A stretch of 64,000 bases of DNA from Myxococcota bacterium (lineage in GTDB: Bacteria; Myxococcota_A; UBA9160; UBA4427), in the NCBI GenBank assembly GCA_029243605.1, contig JAQWRT010000033.1:1-64000 (forward strand), in the 5' to 3' direction. Each line of letters begins with the position of its first letter. Positions within the stretch are counted from its first letter, which is position 1. Below the pieces are notes generated by a model. The model was not told the origin of the DNA. It saw only the letters and a list, made by a program, of their open reading frames with translations, and did not search any database. Below are positions 42,133 to 51,149 of this stretch, piece after piece. The position numbers and the translations under genes are program-made.

Positions 42133-43191
42133 ATGCAGGCGCCTCTGAAACACAACATCGAGTCCAGAAAATTCACCCTGGGGTTCGCCCTGCTACTCGG
42201 CTTGATCGCCGCCCTGGCCTGCGCGAACCCGGGAGAAGGAGGCAGCGACAACACGCCTTCCGTGGCGCAGCTCGACGGTGAACCCATCACCCTCGGCGCC
42301 GTGGACGACCGGATCAAGGGTGAACTCTTCGCCGAAAAATTTCCTGCCGGCCGGGGAGATTCCGCGCTCTATTCCGCCAGGCGTGATGCGATTATTGCCA
42401 TCGTCGACGAAAGGCTACTGACCCAAAACGCCGAGGCCGCCAACCTCAGCCCCGAGGACTGGATGAGTGCACAACTCGCGGAACTCCCGCCGGTCACCGA
42501 CGCCGACGTCCAAGCTTTCTTCGCCGAGAACCAGGAACGCTTCCCACCCGAAGCCACCCTCGGAGCTCTCTCCGGCCCGATCCGCGAATATCTCGCGCAA
42601 AAAAACCAGGAGGGGGTTCGCACCAAGCTGCGCGAGGAAGCCTCGCTCGAAATTTCGCTTCCCCGGGACAGGGCACCCGTAGCGGCGGTTGGGCCCGCTC
42701 TGGGTCCGGAGACCGCGGCCGTCACCATCATCGAGTTCAGCGATTTCCAATGCCCCTACTGCGCCCGAGTCGCCCCCACCGTCCGTGAAATCGCCGACCG
42801 CTACCCCGAGGATGTACGGGTCGTCTTCCGTCACCTCCCCCTGAGCTTCCATGACCAGGCTCGGGGCGCGGCCTACGCGTCGATCTGTGCTGGAGAACAA
42901 AATAAGTTCTGGGAATACCACGACCTGCTTTTTGCCAATCAGCGAGCGCTCCAGGAGGAGCAACTGATGGGTTATGCCGAGACCCTGGAGCTGGACATGA
43001 CAAGCTTCAAGACCTGCATGGTGGCCCCCGAAACCGAAGCTCTCGTGGCCGCCGACGTCGAAGCCGCCGGCAAGGTGGGCGCGACCGGGACCCCTGCGTT
43101 CTTCGTCAACGGCGTCTTCATCAGCGGAGCCCAGCCCATCGAAGTTTTCGAGGGCATGATCCAGGAAGAACTCACGGGCGCCGGGGGCTGA
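42133..43191 (+). CDS. DsbA-like thiol-disulfide lipoprotein with N-terminal SurA-like domain
   Basis: 352 residues. LLLGLIAALAC is a lipobox (lipidation at Cys in AALAC). The next ~150 residues resemble a SurA/PpiC N-terminal chaperone domain (VAQLDGEPITLGAVDDRI, LLTQNAEAANLSPEDW, DVQAFFAENQERFP). The C-terminal ~180 are a thioredoxin_4/DsbA domain: EFSDFQCPYCARVAPTV with active-site CPYC, VFRHLPLSFHDQARGAA, and cis-Pro in VGATGTPAFFVNG. It is likely an envelope oxidase/isomerase. AAGGAAACC precedes the ATG. It might serve cytochrome c maturation in the absence of CcmG, but this is speculative. Confidence 0.82.
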   Translation: MQAPLKHNIESRKFTLGFALLLGLIAALACANPGEGGSDNTPSVAQLDGEPITLGAVDDRIKGELFAEKFPAGRGDSALYSARRDAIIAIVDERLLTQNAEAANLSPEDWMSAQLAELPPVTDADVQAFFAENQERFPPEATLGALSGPIREYLAQKNQEGVRTKLREEASLEISLPRDRAPVAAVGPALGPETAAVTIIEFSDFQCPYCARVAPTVREIADRYPEDVRVVFRHLPLSFHDQARGAAYASICAGEQNKFWEYHDLLFANQRALQEEQLMGYAETLELDMTSFKTCMVAPETEALVAADVEAAGKVGATGTPAFFVNGVFISGAQPIEVFEGMIQEELTGAGG

Positions 43192-43199
43192 CCCGGCGC
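43178..43199. terminator. hairpin spanning convergent stops
   Basis: GCGCCGGG, loop ggctga, CCCGGCGC: a perfect 8-bp stem whose loop holds the TGA of the DsbA-like gene and whose 3' arm touches the stop of the convergent phosphohexomutase. There is no T-tract on either strand. Confidence 0.5.
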
Positions 43200-44543
43200 T
43201 CAGGCGCCGATTTTCTCGACCTGGTCGAGGATGCGATCCCGCTCCTCGACCATCTTGGCCTCGCTCTCTGCTTCCAGGTTCAACCGGAGCACCGGCTCGG
43301 TATTCGAGGGGCGAAGGTTGAACCACCAATCGGAATAGCCGACGAGAAGGCCATCGAGCTTGGATACCGTCGGTGCGCCGGCATGCTCCGCTTCCATGGC
43401 TCCCAGAACCGCCGCGGTATCCCTCACTCGGCGGTTGATTTCCCCGCTGGCATGGTAGCGCCGCAGGGGGGCGACAATCTCGGAGAGCGGGCGTCCCTCC
43501 ACCGCCAGAACATCGAGCAGCGCCACGAAGGTCGCAATGGCATCGTCGGCGATCAGGTCGTTGTCGAACCGAAAATACGTGTGTCCCGAGAGTTCGCCGG
43601 CGAAAATTGCCCCGGACTCCCGCATATGCGCTTTGACGAACGAATGGCCGACCCGGCACATCTCGGCCCGACCGCCGGCTTGCTCGATTTCCTCGGCGAC
43701 CGCCCGGCTCGAACGAAGATCGTATAGGACCAAGCCACCGGGGTTGCGAGCGAGTTGATAGCGAGCGAGGAGCCCGGTCATCAGGTCCGACGCCACCGGA
43801 CGCCCCTGTTCATCGACAAAGACCGCGCGGTCCGCATCCCCGTCGAAAGCAACCCCAAAGTCCGCGCCCACCCGACGAACCGCCTCGGAGACGTCCGAAA
43901 GATTCTCGACCTTCAGGGGGTCCGCTTCATGGTTGGGAAAGGTTCCGTCCGGTTCAAAATAGAGACGCTCAACCTCGATCTTCAAGGCCTCGAGCACGGG
44001 CTCGAGGCCCACGCTCGCCATACCGTTACCGCAGTCGATGGCGGCCCGAACCGCCGGGCGACCGGTGCCCACCGAAAGAGCCTGCTCGGCATAGCCCCCG
44101 CGGACGTCCCGCTCCACAACGCTTCCTCGAGGCGAGACCGGGGGGGCGTCAGCGCACGCCTGGACCAGTGCTTCGATCTCTTTGAGGCCACTCGCCTCAC
44201 CGATGGGGATCGCCTTCTCACGGCAAATCTTGAAGCCGTTGTACTCACCCGGGTTGTGGGAGGCGGTCACCATCACCCCGCCACCGGCGCCGGTTTCGGC
44301 CACGGCGAAATACATCATGGGGGTGGCAGCGAGCCCCAGATCGATCACCGAAACGCCCTCGTCCGTGATGCCTCGTACTAGCGCCTGGCACAATTCGGGT
44401 GAGTGCGAGCGGGCATCTCGGCCCACCACGAGGCTCTCCGCTCCCACAAAACGAGCCGTCGCCCGCCCGATTCCATAGGCGATTTCGGCGTTCAACTCGT
44501 CGGGGACAACCCCCCGGATATCATAGGCTTTGAAGATTGCCAC
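43200..44543 (-). CDS. phosphomannomutase/phosphoglucomutase (AlgC/ManB type)
   Basis: About 447 residues from GTG 44543, which follows GGGAGGAGTCCGGA; the tracked ATG at 44606 gives 21 unmatched residues. The start IFKAYDIRGVVPDELN is the family N-terminus. Phospho-Ser loop VMVTASHNPGEYNGFK, Mg site AFDGDADRAVFVDEQG, sugar loop GELSGHTYFRFD and phosphate loop VLRLNLEAESE region (RPSNTEPVLRL) are complete. It interconverts hexose 1- and 6-phosphates for LPS, exopolysaccharide or glycogen precursors. Confidence 0.92.
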   Translation of the reverse strand: MAIFKAYDIRGVVPDELNAEIAYGIGRATARFVGAESLVVGRDARSHSPELCQALVRGITDEGVSVIDLGLAATPMMYFAVAETGAGGGVMVTASHNPGEYNGFKICREKAIPIGEASGLKEIEALVQACADAPPVSPRGSVVERDVRGGYAEQALSVGTGRPAVRAAIDCGNGMASVGLEPVLEALKIEVERLYFEPDGTFPNHEADPLKVENLSDVSEAVRRVGADFGVAFDGDADRAVFVDEQGRPVASDLMTGLLARYQLARNPGGLVLYDLRSSRAVAEEIEQAGGRAEMCRVGHSFVKAHMRESGAIFAGELSGHTYFRFDNDLIADDAIATFVALLDVLAVEGRPLSEIVAPLRRYHASGEINRRVRDTAAVLGAMEAEHAGAPTVSKLDGLLVGYSDWWFNLRPSNTEPVLRLNLEAESEAKMVEERDRILDQVEKIGA

Positions 44544-44690
44544 TCCGGACTCCTCCCTGGGCTCCTCCCTCGGAGCAGCCGGCTTCAAAAATGGGAACCG
44601 AACCATCCTACGGCTTGACCCGGCGCCAAGCTAGGGGCACTTTCCCGCCTGAAGCGGTCGGAGCCTGGAGGCCGTCACGGAGTAATCAGG

Positions 44691-44894
44691 ATGTTTGGAC
44701 TCGGCGCCACAGAACTCGGGATCATTCTCGTCATCGTCGTCATTCTCTTCGGCGCGCGAAGGCTCCCCGAAATCGGCTCGGGGGTGGGCAAAGCCATCAA
44801 GAATTTCAAGGCAGGCGTTTCCGGGGACGACCAAATCGACGTCACCCCAGGAAAAGACGACAGCGCCGACGAGACCAACGACAAGCGCAGCTAG
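44691..44894 (+). CDS. tatA: twin-arginine translocase subunit TatA/E
   Basis: 67 residues: [39 protein letters not shown]. This has the short N-terminal TM helix, the F-G-x-x-x-L-P hinge and an amphipathic helix, then a charged tail. It is the pore-forming component of Tat export of folded proteins. TatB and TatC are not adjacent. Confidence 0.93.
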   Translation: MFGLGATELGIILVIVVILFGARRLPEIGSGVGKAIKNFKAGVSGDDQIDVTPGKDDSADETNDKRS

Positions 44895-44915
44895 ACCGGG
44901 ACACCGCCCCGAAGA

Positions 44916-45848
44916 TCACTCGGTTTCGAGGACTTCGGCGGAGGAGTCCAGGCTCAACGCGAAGCGAGCCGCCTCGGCGGAGGGTCGCGAGAAAATCGCC
45001 TGAATCGCGATCGCTTCGCCCGCGCCAATTTCGAGAACACCGAGCGCCTGGGAGGCACGCTCTTGGGCCGCTTCGAGGGCCTTCGGCGGCAACTCCCGGA
45101 CTTCGCTCTCTCGAATACGCAGGCCCATGAGCGCCGCTGGAGAGGCCAAGCGACGGCCTTCGGAATCCTCGAGGGAGACTCGAATCCGGGCGCCCAAGCT
45201 CTCGGACTGGGCCGAGGGGTTGCGAAGTTCACCGGTGACCGCGAGCAGGGTTCTTCCCGACATCGTGTCCACCCATTCGGCGTGGAGTCCTTCCGCTCGC
45301 AACCCACCGAGCGCGAATGTTGGCTGCGCCGCTCCCACAGAATCCGCGGTTTCTCGCACGAAGCTGAAAGCGATGAGGGCGATCATTCCGAGGGTGGCTG
45401 CCCAACCCAGGGTCCGCCCCAGGGTGCCCAGCCAGGCGCGAACCCGAACCGATTCCGAAGTGGGTGCCGAGCGGGCACGATGGGCGCCCGCCGGCACAGA
45501 TTCCAGGGCAATGGCGCCGATGGCCACCTTGGCATCCGAATCCGTGGCCGAACCGGCGACCGGCCGCCTCTGGGAACTCGAGGGGCCGTGGCCCTGGGCT
45601 GGGGGGGGGTCGGCCTCCACCTCATCCGCGCCCCCCAGAAATTCGGCTCCTAGATCCGAGAAATCATCCTCGCCGGCGGAGGGGATCTCGACCCGCTCCT
45701 GCTCGGGGGCTGAGGGCGCCGACGCCGAAGGCGCATCGACCTGAAAAACGTGCTCGCATGCGGAGCAACGCACGCGAACCCCGTCTTCGGGCACACGAGA
45801 ATCGTCGAGTTGAAAGCGCGTCTCGCAATTCTGGCAGGTGACGATCAA
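44916..45848 (-). CDS. zinc-ribbon (MJ0042-type) and DUF3426 membrane protein
   Basis: 310 residues. The N-terminal zinc ribbon is VTCQNCETRFQLDDSRVPEDGVRVRCSACEHVFQV (C-x2-C, C-x2-C). A disordered acidic/Pro region leads to one TM helix (GWAATLGMIALIAFSFV) and a C-terminal domain with LRAEWVD-like strands and LLAVTGELRNPSAQSESLGARIRVSLED, typical of DUF3426 (an FxxH-type Ig-like fold). Such proteins are common in Proteobacteria and Myxococcota with unknown role. It converges on tatA. Confidence 0.85.
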   Translation of the reverse strand: MIVTCQNCETRFQLDDSRVPEDGVRVRCSACEHVFQVDAPSASAPSAPEQERVEIPSAGEDDFSDLGAEFLGGADEVEADPPPAQGHGPSSSQRRPVAGSATDSDAKVAIGAIALESVPAGAHRARSAPTSESVRVRAWLGTLGRTLGWAATLGMIALIAFSFVRETADSVGAAQPTFALGGLRAEGLHAEWVDTMSGRTLLAVTGELRNPSAQSESLGARIRVSLEDSEGRRLASPAALMGLRIRESEVRELPPKALEAAQERASQALGVLEIGAGEAIAIQAIFSRPSAEAARFALSLDSSAEVLETE

Positions 45849-45982
45849 AGAGCCATCCCCAACACCTCGCGGCAGGCGAGCGTCATCATGCTAGCCCGGC
45901 CCGGCCACCCACCGCGAATCGGGAGGAGGAGATTGAGCCGGCCAGCCTGCGCCGAGGCCTGCGAGGGAGTACCTTGCAGGTC

Positions 45983-46474
45983 ATGGATCGGAACCGAAAA
46001 GTCCCCCAGCGCACGCCCCCGGATACCCTGGAAGAGGCTCTAGGGCAGAGCCTCGAGCACGCACGCGCTTCCGCCTCGGAAGCCCTCATGGCCGCCCGAC
46101 TCTTGCTCGACGCGCTCTCGATCCTCCTCGCCAATGAGCCCGTGGTCCGGCACGCCGAGCACAACTCGCCCATCGGCTACCTCGCCAGTTCCATCGAGCG
46201 CTGGGCGAGTTCGCTCCGGCCTCCAGAAAACCGACCCAACTCTCCTGACTTTCCCGCGGTTCTCGGCGCCGTCGAGCAGGAGATCGAGCGCTGGGCCGGC
46301 CGAGCCCAAGATGATGCCGATGCGCGTACCGTGCTTCACGCCTTCCTGGGGATGCGAGAGATCTTGTGGGAATTGGACGCGGCCCCGGCAAAGCGGACCG
46401 TCCGTAACCCTGCCCGAAGCGCCCGCGCATCCAGGGTCTCCCGGAAGACCGCCGCGGGTGGCTTCAATCCGTGA
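45983..46474 (+). CDS. hypothetical helical protein upstream of phaR
   Basis: About 163 residues from ATG 45983; the track's TTG at 45974 adds three. It is mostly alpha-helical (EEALGQSLEHARASASEALMAARLLLDALSILL; LGAVEQEIERWAGRAQDDADARTVLHAFLGMREIL), ending in a basic Arg/Ser tail. The amphipathic Ala-rich helices are phasin-like in composition, and the PHA regulator is the next gene, but there is no recognisable phasin motif. Function unknown. Confidence 0.5.
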   Translation: MDRNRKVPQRTPPDTLEEALGQSLEHARASASEALMAARLLLDALSILLANEPVVRHAEHNSPIGYLASSIERWASSLRPPENRPNSPDFPAVLGAVEQEIERWAGRAQDDADARTVLHAFLGMREILWELDAAPAKRTVRNPARSARASRVSRKTAAGGFNP

Positions 46475-46629
46475 GACCGGCGAAGACCCCGGTCTCAGGC
46501 CCGCAGCCGAATCGCCCTGAAACTCGCGTGTCGAACCCGTAGAGGCGCCTGGCGCCGCGCTCCCTGAGCCTCCCGTGTGCTAGGGTGCCGCTCGCCCCGC
46601 AGACTCCTCCCGGGCCATTCCCCTCAACC

Positions 46630-47283
46630 ATGAGCGAGCCGACGATGGCGATCCTGATCAAGCGCTATGCGAACCGGAAGCTCTACAACACCCAGAGCAG
46701 CCGCTACATCACGCTGAAGGGAATCGCCGAACTTCTCGATGCCGGCGAGGAAGTCCGGGTCATCGACAAGCAGACCGGGGAAGACATCACCTCGGTGGCG
46801 CTCTCCCAGATCCTAGTCGATAGCAAGCGCTCGAATACCCAACCCCCGGACACCCTCCTGACCCAGATCCTGGGGCGCGGGGGCGACGCCCTCTACGACG
46901 CCCTGCGCAAGGGCGTCGACGATGCCAGCGAGGGCATCGGCGATCTGCAAGAACGCATGCGGCGCATGGTAGGCACCAGCGATGAGGCCCAGGCTTCGCC
47001 GGACGAGGACGATGAGTTCGAAGCGGACGAGGCCGCAGAACCCCAGGCCTCGACGAAAAAACAGGGCTTCTTCCAGGCGCCCCCGGAATTGGATGATCTC
47101 GTCCAGAACGCGGTGGAGCGCGTCTTCCGGCTCCTCGACCTTCCTCGCCGATCGGATGTCGAATCCCTCAACCAGAACCTCGAACGGGTGGCCGGCGCCG
47201 TCGAAGCCCTCGAAGAGGCCTTCGCCGAACGGACCGGCGGCGAAAGCGATGACGAGACCGAGGACTCCGAAGAATCTCCCTAA
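46630..47283 (+). CDS. phaR: polyhydroxyalkanoate synthesis regulator PhaR
   Basis: 217 residues from ATG 46630. The N-terminal ~60 are the PHB-accumulation regulatory domain (AILIKRYANRKLYNTQSSRYITL, ELLDAGEEVRVIDKQTGEDIT), the DNA- and PHA-binding module. The rest is acidic with a predicted coiled coil near the C-terminus (LNQNLERVAGAVEALEEAF). In PHA producers PhaR represses phasin genes until granules form. No phaC is in the window. Confidence 0.88.
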   Translation: MSEPTMAILIKRYANRKLYNTQSSRYITLKGIAELLDAGEEVRVIDKQTGEDITSVALSQILVDSKRSNTQPPDTLLTQILGRGGDALYDALRKGVDDASEGIGDLQERMRRMVGTSDEAQASPDEDDEFEADEAAEPQASTKKQGFFQAPPELDDLVQNAVERVFRLLDLPRRSDVESLNQNLERVAGAVEALEEAFAERTGGESDDETEDSEESP

Positions 47284-47385
47284 CGGCCCGACGGCTCAAT
47301 TCCCGTTGAGTTCTCGCGCCCACCCAGGGGCATCCCTTGCTCGCGGCGTCCGCTTAAGCGCGCGCTGCCCAACAGAGGAAAAAAC

Positions 47386-48183
47386 ATGTCTGCCGTACTC
47401 ATCGAAAGAGACGCTCACACCCTGATCGTCACCCTCAACCGCCCGGAGAAGAAGAACGCGGTCAACTGCGAGGTGATGTGTCGCCTCTATGACGCCTGGC
47501 GCGAACTCGACCGGGACGACGACCTGCGGGTGGGGATCCTCACGGGCAATGGCGACACTTTCTGCGCCGGCATGGACCTCTCGGAAATCCCCAAGCTTCG
47601 AACCGGGAAGCCCGAGAATGAATTCATGGAACGCGTCATGAGCGAGCCGGCGGTGATCTACGGCTGCTGGCTGAAGACCGACCGCCCCTCCAAGCCCGTG
47701 ATCCTCGCCGCCGAGGGATTCGCCCGAGCCGGCGGCACCGAAATCCTCCAGGGAACCGATATCCGAGTGGCCGGCAAGAGCGCGCTCTTCGGGGTGACCG
47801 AGGTTCAGCGCGGTCTCTTCCCCATGGCGGGTTCGGCGGTCAGGCTGCGACGCCAGATCGGCTATGCGGTGGCCGCGGAGATGCTTCTTGCCGGGGAGGA
47901 CCTACCCGCCACCCGGGCTTTCGAACTCGGATTGATCAACCACGTGGTCGAGGACGGACAGGCCCTCACCAAGGCTCGTGAGATCGCGCAGCGCATCTCG
48001 GCCAACGGCCCCCTCGCCGTGCGCGGCATCCTGGCCACCCTTCGAGAGACCGAGACCCTGAGCGAAGAGGACGCTTTCCCCATCGAGCAGCAACACGGAC
48101 TCAAGGTAATGGCGTCCAAGGATGCCATTGAGGGCCCGCGCGCCTTCCTCGAAAAGCGACCGCCCAATTTTACGGGGGAATAA
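47386..48183 (+). CDS. enoyl-CoA hydratase/isomerase (crotonase) family
   Basis: 265 residues. Crotonase landmarks: ILTGNGDTFCAGMDLSEIP (oxyanion hole), GFARAGGTEILQGTDIRVAG (the second oxyanion loop with G-G) and FGVTEVQRGLFPMAGSAVRLRR with a catalytic-type Glu. AELLLAGEDLPA follows. The GG-T-E-I substitution departs from the usual GGGxEL, so substrate preference is uncertain. It is likely a beta-oxidation enzyme. GAGGAAAAA lies before the ATG. Confidence 0.88.
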   Translation: MSAVLIERDAHTLIVTLNRPEKKNAVNCEVMCRLYDAWRELDRDDDLRVGILTGNGDTFCAGMDLSEIPKLRTGKPENEFMERVMSEPAVIYGCWLKTDRPSKPVILAAEGFARAGGTEILQGTDIRVAGKSALFGVTEVQRGLFPMAGSAVRLRRQIGYAVAAEMLLAGEDLPATRAFELGLINHVVEDGQALTKAREIAQRISANGPLAVRGILATLRETETLSEEDAFPIEQQHGLKVMASKDAIEGPRAFLEKRPPNFTGE

Positions 48184-48224
48184 CCCGGCTCTGGGCCTGA
48201 GGCGGTCTCGCCTCGAAAACCCGG

Positions 48225-48839
48225 CTAGCCCGAGCGTTCGTCCATCACGCGTTCCACCGTGTTCACGATGGCCACTGTGCGTGAATCCAACTCGACGTTG
48301 ACCCGATCCCCCGGCCTCTTGGCCCCCAGGCGTGTCAGGCGCAGAGTCTCGGGGATCAGGTGCACGGCAAAGGAGCCGTCGCGATCCGCGTCACAAACCG
48401 TCAAGCTCGAACCGTTCACCGCAATGAAGCCCTTATCGAGCACATATTTCATCCAGTTCTCGGAAATGCCAATGCGGAGCACGAAGACGTTCTCCTGGTC
48501 CTGAACTTCCAGAACCTCGCCCATCCCGATCACATGGCCCGCAACATCGTGCCCACCGATCTCGTCCCCCACCCTCGCACTCCGTTCGACGGCGACCTGA
48601 TCGCCCAACTCGAGAGTTCCCAGGGTCGTGCGATCGAGGGTCTCTCGAATCGCATCGAATGCAACCCGGTTGTCCTCCACGGAAACCACGGTTTGGCAGA
48701 CCCCATCGATGGAAACGCTCGCTCCGATCTCGAGCCCTGCCACCCGCTCGGGATCCAGCAAGACTTCGTAGCTCAGCAGGTTCGCCTGACGGCGAACTCC
48801 AATGACCTCGTAGGTCCCCTGCATGATCCCGGTATACAT
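48225..48839 (-). CDS. ribE: riboflavin synthase alpha chain (E. coli RibC/RibE type)
   Basis: 204 residues from ATG 48839 (CCGGAG upstream); the track's 48947 is not supported. Two lumazine-binding repeats: MYTGIMQGTYEVIGV to GASVSIDGVCQTVVSV and LDRTTLGTLELGDQVAVERSARVGDEIGGHDVAGHVIGMGEV, then WMKYVLDKGFIAVNGSSLTVCDA and LIPETLRLTRLGAKRPGDRVNVELD. Dismutates two 6,7-dimethyl-8-ribityllumazines to riboflavin. It is monocistronic and divergent from the PLP enzyme. It supplies flavin, but F420's deazaflavin arises from a separate branch. Confidence 0.93.
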   Translation of the reverse strand: MYTGIMQGTYEVIGVRRQANLLSYEVLLDPERVAGLEIGASVSIDGVCQTVVSVEDNRVAFDAIRETLDRTTLGTLELGDQVAVERSARVGDEIGGHDVAGHVIGMGEVLEVQDQENVFVLRIGISENWMKYVLDKGFIAVNGSSLTVCDADRDGSFAVHLIPETLRLTRLGAKRPGDRVNVELDSRTVAIVNTVERVMDERSG

Positions 48840-48964
48840 CTTTTCTCCGGAGAGCTCCGTGAGTGGCTTGCCGGCGGCGCCCGCGCGGCTCGACACCAGC
48901 CTTCGGAATGTCGCCTTCCGCCTTGGTTTGCGCAAGCGCTGCCGCATTCCGCTAGCTTGCCCGG

Positions 48965-50005
48965 GTGCCCTCGCCCCGCGAAGACTCTACTGGCGCGCTG
49001 CTGGAGCCGTTTCCTCGGGAAACGATCGGCCACCTCCCGACGCCACTGCACCCCCTGCCCCGGCTGAGTGCGGCACTGGGAGGGCCGCCCCTCTGGGTCA
49101 AACGCGACGACTGCACCGGACTCGCCACCGGCGGAAACAAGACGCGCAAACTCGAGTATCTCATGGGCGCCGCCCGGGCCGAAGGTGCCGACGGCATCGT
49201 GAGCTTTGGCGCGCTCCAGTCGAACCATGCGCGCCAGACCGCCGCCGCCGCCGCCGCACTCGGTTTCCCGTGTGACCTGATCCTCGTCACCAACGTGAAC
49301 TACCACGAGCCCGCCTGGGAGGTCTCGGGGAACCGGCTTCTCGACGAGTTGCTGGGCGCCAAGCTGCATATCGTCCCCGACGAGGTCGCTGCGGCTCAAT
49401 GCCTCCAGGCCCTCCTCGGCCGGGCCAACGAAGCGGGGAAACAGCTCTACGTGATCCCCACCGGCGGCTCCAACGCTGTGGGAGCCTTGGGCTACGTGAA
49501 TTGCGCAAGCGAGCTCCTCGCCCAATGCCAGGCGCTCGAACTCCGCCCCGGCACACTGGTCAGCGCCACATCGAGCCTGGGGACCCAGAGCGGCCTGCTC
49601 GTGGGGCTTCACGCCGCCCGGAGTCCGATTCGGGTACGGGGGGTCAACACGTATTCCCCCGACCCCGAGAGCCAGGCCCAAGCCCTCAGGCGGCTATGCG
49701 ACGAAACCGCCGCGCTCATCGGTAGCGAGCCCCCACCGAGCGATTCTCTTTGCATCGAAAACGGCTTCCTCGGTGGAGGATACGGAGTTCCCAGCGAGGC
49801 GATGCAACGAGCCGTGGAAGAGGTGGCTCGCCTCGAGGGCATCCTGCTCGACCCCGTCTACAGCGGCAAGGCCATGGCCTGGCTTCTGGCCGCCGTTCGC
49901 GCGGGTCGACTCAACCCCGAGGAGCCCGTCGTCTTCCTCCACACCGGCGGCAGCCCCGGGCTCTTCGCCTACCAGGAATGCCTCTCGGGCGATTCAACCG
50001 CCTGA
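48965..50005 (+). CDS. D-cysteine desulfhydrase / ACC deaminase-like PLP enzyme
   Basis: 346 residues starting at GTG 48965. Tryptophan-synthase-beta-like fold II: LPTPLHPLPRLSAALGGPPLWVKRDDCTGLATGGNKTRKLEYL with the PLP Lys in GGNKTRK, then SFGALQSNHARQTAAAAAALG and IPTGGSNAVGALGYV (PLP phosphate Gly-rich loop), HTGGSPGLFAYQE at the end. D-cysteine desulfhydrases (DcyD) have this pattern; ACC deaminases are close relatives. Reaction class certain, exact substrate not. Confidence 0.82.
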   Translation: MPSPREDSTGALLEPFPRETIGHLPTPLHPLPRLSAALGGPPLWVKRDDCTGLATGGNKTRKLEYLMGAARAEGADGIVSFGALQSNHARQTAAAAAALGFPCDLILVTNVNYHEPAWEVSGNRLLDELLGAKLHIVPDEVAAAQCLQALLGRANEAGKQLYVIPTGGSNAVGALGYVNCASELLAQCQALELRPGTLVSATSSLGTQSGLLVGLHAARSPIRVRGVNTYSPDPESQAQALRRLCDETAALIGSEPPPSDSLCIENGFLGGGYGVPSEAMQRAVEEVARLEGILLDPVYSGKAMAWLLAAVRAGRLNPEEPVVFLHTGGSPGLFAYQECLSGDSTA

Positions 50006-50096
50006 CTCAAGTCCACGCCCAGGGCCGGTGCGCTCCACCCGACTCGTCGGCGAAGCGGCCTCGCCGGCACGAGAGCGTTCCGATAACTTTGCTCCC

Positions 50097-51149
50097 ATGC
50101 CGTCCCCTGATCGCCCGATCCACGTCGTGGAAGATATTCGGTTCCGTGCCCACCGGTCTCCCCCTCGCCATCCGGAAAACCCCGAACGGCTGGCCGCGGT
50201 CTCCCGGGCCCTGGCTCGCCACGCAGAACACCTGACCCCCCTGGAGCCTCGGGCCGCCCAGCGCGATGAGATCATCCGAATCCATAGCCCCGGCCACTAC
50301 ACCGAGATTCTCAACGCCGTGCAAAGAGCGCCCGCCCAACTCGACGCGGACACCTTCGTCTCCGAGCAGAGTCTCGAAATCGCGAAATTGGCGGCGGGGG
50401 GCACCATCGACCTGGCTCTCAGCGTGGCGCGGGGCGAGGCGGCTTGCGGTATCGCCGCGGTTCGGCCCCCGGGCCATCACGCGGAAGCGGACCGCCCCAT
50501 GGGCTTCTGCCTCTTCAACAACGTCGCCATCGCGGCCCGGGCGCTGCAGCACGAACTGGGGCTCGAGAAGATCGCGATTCTCGACTGGGATGTGCACCAC
50601 GGAAACGGCACCCAGCATTCCTTCGAAAACGACCCCAGCATCCTCTACGTCTCGCTCCACCAATTCCCCCACTACCCGGGAACCGGCAACTTTCACGAGG
50701 CTGGAGAGGGGGCGGGCCTGGGCTCGACCCTGAATCTCGCGCTTCCACCCGGCTGCGGCGACCTCGAGTACTGCGGACTGGTCCACCGGGCGGTGGCCCC
50801 GATGATCCGACGCTTTGCCCCCCAGATGATCCTGGTCTCCTGCGGCTTCGATGCTCACCGGGACGATCCGCTCTCGGCCATGAACGTGAGCGCCGAGGGC
50901 TACCGCGAAATGACCCACGCGGTGGTCGAACTCGCCCGAGATCTCTGCGGCGGGCGCCTCGCCTTCGTCCTCGAGGGGGGATATGCCGCTTCGGGGCTCG
51001 AGGAGGGCACCGATGCGGTGCTCGGGGCGCTGCTCGACCCCGACGAGGCCCGCCCGGCCCCCGGAACCACCAGCCATGGCCTGGCCAGCCTGCTCGAAGC
51101 CGCGAGAAGCGTCCACGCCGGCCGATGCCCCGACCTTGGGGCGCTCTAG
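50097..51149 (+). CDS. HDAC-type zinc deacetylase (acetylpolyamine/histone deacetylase family)
   Basis: 350 residues from ATG 50097; the longer ORF overlaps the PLP gene antisensically in codon use. Arginase/deacetylase-fold landmarks: HPENPERLAAVSRAL, AVRPPGHHAEADRPMGFCLFNNVAIAA (catalytic His pair), AILDWDVHHGNGTQHSF (Zn-binding Asp and His), SLHQFPHYPGTG and CGFDAHRDDPL (second Zn Asp), LEGGYAASGLEEG. Bacterial members deacetylate polyamines, acetoin-linked or other small amides. It is 91 bp after the PLP enzyme and may share its transcript. Confidence 0.9.
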   Translation: MPSPDRPIHVVEDIRFRAHRSPPRHPENPERLAAVSRALARHAEHLTPLEPRAAQRDEIIRIHSPGHYTEILNAVQRAPAQLDADTFVSEQSLEIAKLAAGGTIDLALSVARGEAACGIAAVRPPGHHAEADRPMGFCLFNNVAIAARALQHELGLEKIAILDWDVHHGNGTQHSFENDPSILYVSLHQFPHYPGTGNFHEAGEGAGLGSTLNLALPPGCGDLEYCGLVHRAVAPMIRRFAPQMILVSCGFDAHRDDPLSAMNVSAEGYREMTHAVVELARDLCGGRLAFVLEGGYAASGLEEGTDAVLGALLDPDEARPAPGTTSHGLASLLEAARSVHAGRCPDLGAL

